Shown here one piece after another: positions 53,601-64,000 of a DNA stretch of 64,000 nucleotides. How positions within the stretch are numbered: position 1 is the stretch's first letter; each line of letters begins with the position of its first letter. Under the pieces are notes generated by a model. That model was not told the origin of the DNA and searched no databases. It was given only the letters and a program-made list of their open reading frames with translations. Both the position numbers and the translations under genes were made by a program. The DNA comes from Callipepla californica brunnescens (taxonomy: Eukaryota; Chordata; Aves; Galliformes; Odontophoridae). Location: NCBI GenBank assembly GCA_023055505.1, contig JALIRH010000003.1:31312842-31376841 (forward strand), read 5' to 3'.

Positions 53601-56600
53601 AAACAAAGGAAAGCAGTCCCTTCTGGGGGAATGCAAGAGATGCCTGTCTAGGTTAGATCCAAGGTTTTCCTCTGTCTGTGTCCAATGAATTTTAATCCAT
53701 CTTTCCATGACATCTAACAGACAAATCCAACAGGAAGAAACATTACTGTGCTGTGGCCCTATGATTATTCATGGAGTCTGGATTAAAAAAAAAAAAAAAA
53801 TCCATTTGAATGTCTTACGCTCCTGGCACTGTAAATGGAAGGCTTAACATTAAAAATACAGTAATTGTAGTAGGCAAGATAGCAAGACAGGGGGTGAATG
53901 AAAAAACAGTAGAATAAGCAAGCATCCATGAATATTTGAAGGACACCAAAGGCAAAAATGATGGTACTAATTGGAAGAGTGAGGATGCCCAAGTAGTTTT
54001 AAGTCAATTTCATCTAAAAGGCAGAATATTTCAGCACAATTACAACAAAGGCTGACACCCCTTTGTGCACAACCATGTCCAGGTCTTCTGGGCAGCTGCA
54101 TGGAAGACATGCTCTAGATTTAACTCACATTAATAAGGAAAGATCTTCTATAAATGGAAACACTATCTCCTTCCTGATCACTCTCTCCAATTTTTATTCT
54201 TTATGCTTACTTCTTTACTTCCCCCTCTCCCACCTCTGGTGCTTCCTCTAGGAATAATAAAAAGTGGCTTTGCTTGCATACAAGGAAACTGGAGTAGGGA
54301 TAAGACGTAAAAAGTTCCAGTTATTAAGGAGAGTGCTTATGAAGGATTATTTTAAAACATGGGAAGATTTTAATATCAATGTTTTTGTCGGTCTTCTTGT
54401 CCCTCAGTTTCTTAAAAGAAAAAAGTTGTAATTCATTTTTAGAGCTTCTTGGTTTTGTTTTTTGTGGTCATTTCCTGAGGTACCAGGCTTAACACTGCAA
54501 CCTACCCTGAAGCCTGCTTTTCCTGAGTTTTCTGTGATCCTGTAACAATAGGGATGCAAGTAAGAGGTATGAATCTGAGATTAAAAGCTGAGCAGACAAA
54601 CATGGACTAAACAACCTGCCTAAGTGCTCTGACATTCAAAGGACTCGCCTCTTATTTGTTAGCCAGGTCGTTTAAGCATCTGCATACTTCAAAACATTCA
54701 CTAATGCTTCATCAAAATGTCACCAATAGCCTCATTTTTTTTACCTTACTTGTCTACCAAGCTTACTTTCTTATGCACTAATTGTGCTTTACCTTTTTTA
54801 AAGACATTTACTCACTATTTTCAGATATTTTCTACTAAGCAACACAATGAGCTTTGTATGTGGAAGGATGATGCCAATTGCAAAGAAATGTCTATACTGG
54901 CTCTTATTGTCAGTGATGGAGCACTGGGGCCCTGCCATGCCTGGAAGGACTGGGCTTAGCACAGCACCTTGCATCCCAACTAGACCTCACTGTTCATAAC
55001 TCAGACAGACTACTAATTTAGAAGCAAATGTGATAACTACATACACAAACCCCTGCATCTCAAGCATTACAGGTAAGAGTTATTCTTCTGGTTTTCCTGT
55101 CACAAGTCACACAGACATCATAGGAAGGGTGCCTATCTCCGGGCCCAGAAACCTGCAGGACTTGGGCTCTGGTGCTTCCAAAAGAGGCAGAAAGACAAAT
55201 TAGAAGCTAATCAAGTTGTTTCAGTGCCATCAAACTGGGACTGAAGCACTAATGATACCACCCTGAAAAATAACAAAAAATTTACCACTGCCGTACAATT
55301 GCACAAAATCCAAGAGGGACAGATTTTAAGGGTTTTTATTATTATTATCGCAAGAACTGTTGAGAAGGCTGATCATTTACAGCAGTCATTATGGTAGTCC
55401 CTGTAGTACCCTTAGGCTGAATAAGTCTATCAGCACAAGGAGACGATACGGTATTTTCAAAGCAACAATTGCTAGTCAAAAGATTAAAAAAAATTTCTCT
55501 AGCACTCATCCAGCATTTACCTAGTGCCAACTAGAACAAAGCTTCTAGGGTGATTCTCAGTGGCAATCGTGATATAATCCTATATTTTGTATAATCTCAG
55601 AACAAAGTGGAAGAAATTTTAAATTTTGCTCTTCTGAGCACTCAGGCAATTTGGGTCCAGTATATTCCCTAGCATATCAAGACACAACTGGGACTTGAGC
55701 AAGCCATAGTATGAATTATTCCCTGCTGCTCTCTGTACACAACTTGCACATCATTTCAGTCTGAATGAACATCTACACTGTAATGTCAACTCCTCACTTG
55801 TCTTTGTATCTTGACAAGAATTGGATGACTAAGCATCTTCTTGAATGGAAGCTCTGAATTTAGTGCTCCTAACCTCAGCTTGCCCTTAAACGTTTTATTC
55901 AGCTAAATCTAAAACACAAGGTGATCTACGTTACACAAATGAATGGGATGAACACTTGCTCAGAACTTGCAGGAAATGCACTTGGACAGATTTCCAATAC
56001 TGAACATGACAGAAATTTCACAGGTTTATTCAATCTCACTAGATTTATGTAGTTTGGAAGCTAATCATTAGAAGAACAGCTGATAAAAATTTAGAGTCAC
56101 TGCTCATTCATTTAGGTACATAAAGTATTACCTGCTTCCTACCTCTAATTTATGAGTCTATTCTCATCTTTCTCTTCATTCTTGCTGTTGTCTTCCTTTC
56201 TAAACATATTTGAAAATCCTGTTCTATTGGGCTCGTGATTTTTTTTCCCTTTACAGGTCTGAATTCTTGCTTATAAATGTCTTCTCAGATTTTCCACAGA
56301 ATGCATTTTACTTCTTTGCCCATCCCTTTCCCTTTTCATTTATCCTGTTTGTGGTTTTGATCTCTGCTTGTGTTCCTGCCTGGCCTCAGCATGGATTCTT
56401 TCTCTGAAGCCTCCCTTCTGTCTTTATTCTGTCCTCTTAAAATGATTCAATGAACTGGAGTTGTGAGTGCATCTTTAACTCTGCAGGGAACTACAGAGCA
56501 CTGAATCAGAATGCACTCCCAATTAATTATCACACATATGGTTCCTATTCAATTAGCCTCAATTTGTTTTATTGACTGCCACAGGCAAAATTTGAGAAGA

Positions 56601-59600
56601 GGAGATGTTACCAGTCAAAGAGATACTGCCAAACTGAAGAAATACAGCTTTGAATTTTCTGTAGTCTCCCTTGAGTGTAAAACTCTTGACAACTTTGAAA
56701 ACACTAATTTTAATACCAGTTCCATTCAGCTAAAGGCCTGTTTTTCCTCACCTGCTTTTTCTCAGATAGCTATGACTCCAGTTGTGATCTCAAGCAGTAA
56801 GGCAAGGCTTACACTGGAGAGGACATGTGCATACATCTGTGCTACAGCAAGTGGCCAAATGAGCATACAAGTTCTCAAGGCCGCTTGCTAAGGGGAAGAT
56901 GACAGCTCAAGACACTGAGGGGAACATGATTTCTAGTAAGGCTTCTAGGGCCTGAGGCTTTACCTGAAGCAGCACCTCAAAGACCTGCACACCTACTGAA
57001 GGGAATTAAAGACTCTCACAACAGTTCAGTGTTGCAGGTGCAAGTTCAGTGGCAGTGCTGATGGTGTGCAATGTGAAAATACAGGCATTAGAGCAGGGAG
57101 GAAAGAGGGACTTGTCTCAAGAGGGTAATCAGCTGAGTAAGTTTAATGAGCAACACCATGATCAGACATACACCTGAAAAACAGGGCACAACCTCCCTAA
57201 GAGTAGTCCATACTCACTGTTTTGATAGAGGAACATTTATTTTTTTCCCAAAAATCATCTTTGCTAGGGAAATATTCCCATTGTAAGGGAAGACTACCAA
57301 AGGAAAACCAGCAGCAATCTCTAATGCTTTCAGCTTTTGCATCATTGTCAGTCAGGGTGGGCTGCTGTTGTCAAGAGGAACACAATACCCATGGGCAGGC
57401 CAAAGGATTCCCTACTGCCAAACTGGGCTGAGTATCTAAATCCCTTTTAAGTCATCAGAAAGGCTCAATGAATGCAACATGCCCTGATTTGAAGACCATG
57501 CACCAGAAATTCAAACTAAAAGTTATTCCTTCACTGATTCTGTTTGTTTTGACTTGTAAGTGCTGGGCACTAATAAATGAAACTAAAAAGATGGCAATGA
57601 ACTGTAAAACTCATGGTTGGGCATTCAAGCCAGTGGCTGGAAACATTCAGAAAAGATTGAACTCAGAGAAAGGGGAACGGGCAGTGACAGAGTCATAACA
57701 CAACATTTCTCAAATGATACTTGAGGAAATAAGGCAAACAGTAGAATTGGGGGGAAAAGGGTTCACGTGCATAAGTCACACAATAATTGTTGACATCAGA
57801 GGTTAATGTACCTTTCTTTAAAGTACTCATAAATCAATGTCCAAGACTACTGAACTATAAACATTTGCTGCAGTTGTTCCTCTGTAAACATTGCTACTCT
57901 GGAGGTCTAAGGGTCTAAGAACACGAGAACATGTGAGAAACCAAACAACATAGCAAGAAAAGACCAAAAAATAAATAAATAAAAATAAAAGGACACGTAT
58001 CTCCTAAGCAAGGCCCACTGACAGTTATGGGTAAATGGCATTTTGTGTTTGGAACAGGTTTTTTTGGCAGCTGCACCAGATGAGCAGGCTCACAAGGAAA
58101 CCAGATGTACTAGGGTAAGTTAAAAAATAATAATTCGAAAGTGGAAGGCTTGTTATTTCATGGGAAAAGGGAAAGGAGCAGATGGGCACTTTTCACATCT
58201 CATTTTCCCACAAACGTGTACAATATGGGGTCAATCCTAGTTACTCTCACACTGGGAAAACTCTCCCCACTCCACCTGCAGTCTGTGCATGATGGACAAA
58301 TTATGTCATACTGCAGTAAAAATCTAAGCTGCCAAAATCTAAGGCAGGGTAGGTTCTCCTTGCCCTCTATCCCCAGTTATATGAACCTTATACAGGTGGC
58401 TGTTTGCTAGACCACAACTGAGTGACAACATAGTGACACACTTGGAGAAAAGAAAGACTTCCTCACATATTCTCAAACAGAGAAAGGCATCTGGTAATGC
58501 TGTTCTGAGGTAAATGGCAATTTAATCACAGCCTCTTTTGAGACACTAACTAATTTAGTTACACCAGGCAGTAATTCACTAGAGACCCTTCAAAGCAAAT
58601 GCAAGCTGTGCCTTACCCAAAAGCAGGCAGCAAACCAGATGACCAAGGAAGAACAGAAGAAGGAAAGAGCACATGAGCCAGGAGAGAGGTTTGCAGGCAG
58701 TGAAAACCCCAGAGTGCTGGTGGCAGCTCACTGTTTGTGGGGACAAGTCACAGCTGCAGCAGAGAAGGGTCTGCTCTGTGCGATCGTGGGATTAGACTCA
58801 CAGGGGAATGAAAATATACTTTCTGCCCTGTTCTGTTAGTTCCCATATCTGAGATACAAAGCGAGATAAGAGGAAGGGAGGACAGGAGAGAGACAAAGTA
58901 CTTACGAAAAAAAGCAAAGCAGTGGAATGGAACAACAGCATTTCAACCAAAGCTATGCTTTAAAGTGCCTATACATTAAACAAGATTTACTGCTATTTCC
59001 TTTTCTCTCTCTGACATCTACAGCCTAATTGTTCCAACAGCTGTGAAAATAAAGAGTGAAACAGGACTCTTCAAACTGGGAAGCAGAACTCAGGCTGACG
59101 GCAGGACAAACTCAAACTATTTTTAAAGAGAAAATTTCTTGGAGTTGGACTCCCACGGGGCAACCAGCTCCTGAGTGCAGGCCATCTTTCTGACTTCACA
59201 CCCTTCTCATTTCAACAACAATGGCAGCAAAAGTTGTAAAAAATGGTGGCATGAGAGGTCATTTTTTCCTAACCTCCTCTCCCTATTGCCTGATTTTTTC
59301 TTCTTCTTAAAACCACCCTTCCCTTTCTTCCCATAAAGATCCATGACTTCTGTGATGCACAGCTGTGCCAGGCTTCACACTGCAGTGAGCCCTGAAGGGT
59401 GCATTATAAACAACCAGCATATGTCAGCTCTGAGGAGGAACACCCATGCTCTGCACACACACTGCCAGAGCACAAACAGGCACAGCGTGGTTCCTGATTG
59501 TGAGGAGCTTGCTAGGAATTTTACAGTTTGCTTACTGTCAAAATGAACTTTTTTTTTTTTTTTTTACCCATTTGAGTTTCTCCATTGCCCCAAGAAAACA

Positions 59601-60424
59601 AACAAAACATCACGTGAATTCTCTAAGACTTTCAACTCCAAATCACACCATCCAGAGTGGCAGATGTTCTGTCAGAAACCCGAGGAACCAAACTTCTTGG
59701 CAGTCAGCAAAATACTGGGACCAAAGGCAACAGTGGAAACTTAAGCCAAGCTCCTGTGCTCTCAGAAAACACCAGGTCATAATAACCAAGACAACACTTT
59801 TAAGATACAGATGGATAAGCTGCTCTCTGCCCAAGCAACTTGTCTAAGAATCCACCTCCCATTTAATACCATGGAGCTCTCTGCTTGTTCATGCCCAAAG
59901 CTTCAGTTTTGGATTCACTTTACAGAAAATGAACCTGATGCTTTTAACTCAGCTAATTTCACACTGTTGACCCAAATGAGACGAGAGAAAACGGAGGGTG
60001 CAAAATAGGTTTTGTCCAAGTGACATAACAAAAGAATGAAGTTTGACTGATTGCAGAAAAGTATACAAATACTGATGAACAGGAAAGATGCTCTATCAAT
60101 ACAACCTTATTTATCAGAGAAGAAGTTAGGACACATAGGTTGCTTGCCAAAAATTGTTTTTGGTTAGCACAGATCATAGGTTAAAGTATAAATAAAATAT
60201 TGCCATGGAAGTAACTATCTGTGTAACCTCATAGAAACATAAATGAGTTTTTGAATAGCTATTATAAATATGATAATTTAATGTAGGCATCAACATGATA
60301 AGGAAGTGTTTGAAAATGAGTATGCAAAATAGGCAAAACAAAAAAGCTATATAAAGCACACTGAAAGTAGCTTTCCCCTGGGAAAAAGTTCCTGTCAGCA
60401 GGTAATGAGTATAGAACAGGATAA

Positions 60425-60476
<52 letters not shown>
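60425..60476. repeat. (ATAG)13 microsatellite
   Basis: Thirteen perfect tetranucleotide units are present. Such pure GATA-type repeats are usually polymorphic. Confidence 0.98.
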
Positions 60477-62930
60477 TCAGGGCTGTTTCATCTATCCCAG
60501 ACTCCACTGTACTAAACCTATGACCTTCCATGAATACTCTGAGCCAAATTCAGCAAAAGCAACAGTCAACGCACTCCAAAAAGAAATCCATACTCCACCT
60601 TGCGTCTGTGTGTTGTGTTTTGTCTTGTAGCATCCAAAAAATCAGTGTGTCCTGCTCTAAGGCACTGCTGTCCAAAGAAAGGTCAGTGGAGGAGACAGAA
60701 CAACCTCCCCTTCCAGTTCCAGTTCCTGAACCTATTTAACTCCACAGCTCTAAAAGAAAGCAGTCATGCCCTCCTTCTGATTTTTCAGACACTGAAGAGT
60801 CAAGATTTAAGGCAGTAAGGCAATGCCAGTCTCATTTCATTCGATTATTTCAAGCATTTTGTAGGAAAATTCCCAACTCCAAATACAACATTATTTCCTT
60901 CCCCTCAAATTTTCTGTCTTTTCATTGTGTCCCTTTAATGACCCTGGAATTTTTCAGTCTTGCTGTTGCTCACTCTGCTCAGTTCTCGACATGAGCAATG
61001 AAATACTGAAATGTAAGCAAGGCAAAGGAGAATCAGAACTGCTAGGGACAAAATAAACATCAATTTAGGAGGTGCATATTATGGAATGCCACAGGTTCAG
61101 GCAAACATTTTACTTTGATGATTATCCGAGTGTTCTACAAGGCTGCTGACTATTTCTGAACAGTTTTTTTGAGGGAAAGGTTGTGGGTTTTGTGTTTTAT
61201 GTGACAAATCCAAAAGATATACTACAATTTCTAACAAAGAACAAATCATCAATTTCTCACAGCTCTACTTTGAGCATTCATGTTGAAGACAAAGCTGTAG
61301 TTACTGCATATTATGAAAGGACAAGCAGTAGTAGTTTAAAGCATTAAAAATGTTAAATTTTTTGGACATGGGGTTTTATTTTCAAAAATGATTAGCACCA
61401 ACTTCTTTACTTCCTTTGGTAGGAGACACTGATGGTCAGCACTGATGAAAACAAGACTCCCTAATTTAAGCATCAACCACCATCTTCTGAAATTCCTTTG
61501 AATATCTTCTATTCTGTTCATCTTATCCCAAAAGATTTAGACCAACTCAAAGCAAATGAAAATGTTCCCATCTATTTCCTTCTACATTAACCTACAGATA
61601 TCACACTCATCTAACTACATGGAAGTGATGAACCTACAATCAATGAGCCCAATTCTCTAACCTATAAAGAAGAAAAAGCAGCCATGTGCCTTCAAAACGC
61701 TCTGGTTGAAATGCAGCAAATGTTCAATTCTCCACTTCTAGAATTCAAAATTTGTGTTCATAAACGTAAAGCTGTCTGTGGGATTAGCAGCAGCTTCCTG
61801 CCTTTCCAAGACTACCCCCAGTGAAATGAACTTGTTGACCCAGAAAAGGATGTGCAACAAAGAATTTTGTTAAGAGTACAAAGCTCAGCTTGCTCAAAAG
61901 CTTTCCACAAATCTCATCATATTCAGAAGCTTTATTTAACTTGGCTTTGTCTCCTTAGTTTCTTTATAGAGGAGTACAAACTTGCTTACTAACACAAGTC
62001 AAATTCAAATAAAAAATAAAACTCTTCAGAAACTCATCTGATCCTTTCCCCTGAAAGATGGAGGAAGCTATCACTGTCATTTCCAGTTCTGAATTCTGTC
62101 AAGGGGTGCTCACGATATCAAATACAAGGTGTGTGATAAATGTACAACACTTTTCACCAACCTGGCAAATAATACTTCGGCCAATACAATTTTCACTTTG
62201 TGTTTCCCGCTGGTGTTCTGCAGTTGCCACGTTTACTCAGAGCCCAGTTACATGTTGGTAGCCATTCCTTCTGAAAACTACCTCCAGCTGAATAAGACAG
62301 GGTTTTCTTTTATCTGCTACTCTTGTTGGAGTAGCAGATCCCAGTTACCTACCGAGCACTCTAAAATCCTACAGGTTAAAAGAAGCAGCAGCTCTTTATT
62401 CAATCTGTTCAATATCCTAAGTCTATGTCCTCATGAAACTGCATGAATGACAGCTAAATTCTGACAACGACAACAACAACTACCTATGTTGAACTCTAAG
62501 ATCAAATGCACCAAATAATTACAATGCATACTCATCATCACTTCTCTGTGAGAGTTACCTGCCACATCCCTGTGGTAACATTTAATCAGGCGAGTATAAA
62601 ACATATTAATGCAGCTTGACTTGTAGTGCCAACGGCTTAACAGATTTAGTTGCTAACACTGGCTAGCTAGACAAAAAAGGCTGACAACTGGGAGTTTTGA
62701 TTTTTTTTTCACAGCTTTGTTATTGTATGCCTGTAAAACAAATGCAGTGTGACAGTTCATCTGTAGCATCCTGATAACTGTTTATATACATTTTCAGAAA
62801 CAACCAAATGAATATGAAATAGTAAAACATAAGAATCAAGATTCAAAAAAATAATACTTCATGGCCTACAAGAACTTAAGGAATATTTCTGGAAAGAAGA
62901 ACATTTACAGAAACGAAATGAACGAGAGCA

Positions 62931-62971
62931 AAATCTTAAAAAAAAACAAAACAAAAAAAAAAAAAAAAAAC
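62931..62971. repeat. A-rich tract (U-rich on PCNX2 transcript)
   Basis: Two long A runs are broken by single C residues. On the transcript strand they form a T-rich block that starts about 22 bases after the exon 1 donor. Confidence 0.85.
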
Positions 62972-62992
62972 AACTTTTTTTGAATAGTCTTA

Positions 62993-64000
<1,008 letters not shown>

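Noticed and set aside
53250..53708. 152-codon minus-strand ORF in the largest PCNX2 intron
   Set aside because: It is not a pecanex exon: flanking exons already join in phase. It has no recognised domain, and the + strand is also open across it. Chance is the simplest explanation in 64 kb of six frames.
60425..60476. Regular repeat array considered as CRISPR-like
   Set aside because: It is a pure tetranucleotide microsatellite with no spacers, in a vertebrate intron.

Overview
The window looks like avian nuclear DNA. It is intron-rich and AT-leaning. It carries CR1 LINE fragments whose 3' ends read ATTCTATGATTCTGTGA, the form typical of birds, and the recognisable coding exons are vertebrate genes. 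A galliform such as chicken or turkey is my best guess, from CR1 style and compact introns; this is inference.

Two genes lie tail to tail, in the arrangement I know from human 1q42. At the left, on the + strand, are the last two coding exons of NTPCR, a THEP1-type P-loop nucleoside triphosphatase (1552-1761 and 6402-6470). The rest, on the - strand, is the 3' part of PCNX2, a pecanex-family multi-pass membrane protein. Twelve consecutive exons could be placed from 63123 down to the stop codon at 13980. Every splice site is canonical and every phase joins, giving about 815 codons. This is the last transmembrane segment, the conserved pecanex C-terminal region and the Ser/Gly-rich tail. The 5' exons lie beyond position 64000. 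One of the twelve exons (33182-33415) has no ATG-started ORF and was found by reading the sequence directly.

Layout: 1-6530, NTPCR 3' end. 6531-13640, gene-free intergenic DNA holding an old hAT-like DNA transposon relic (12857-13166). 13640-24308, PCNX2 exons 12 to 7 (my numbering, counted from the right edge), with two CR1 copies. 24309-37447, exons 6 and 5 in long introns with possible regulatory islands, CR1 copies and two young-looking tandem duplications. 37448-64000, exons 4 to 1 separated by introns of 10.3, 2.4 and 12.3 kb, which hold microsatellites but no nested gene I can support.

I found no prokaryotic system, no CRISPR array, no tRNA or rRNA and no intact mobile element. The observations worth checking are splice-site oddities, a hAT relic with a decayed target-site duplication, motif clusters that could be regulatory, and small tandem duplications. 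I do not see an undescribed multi-gene system here.
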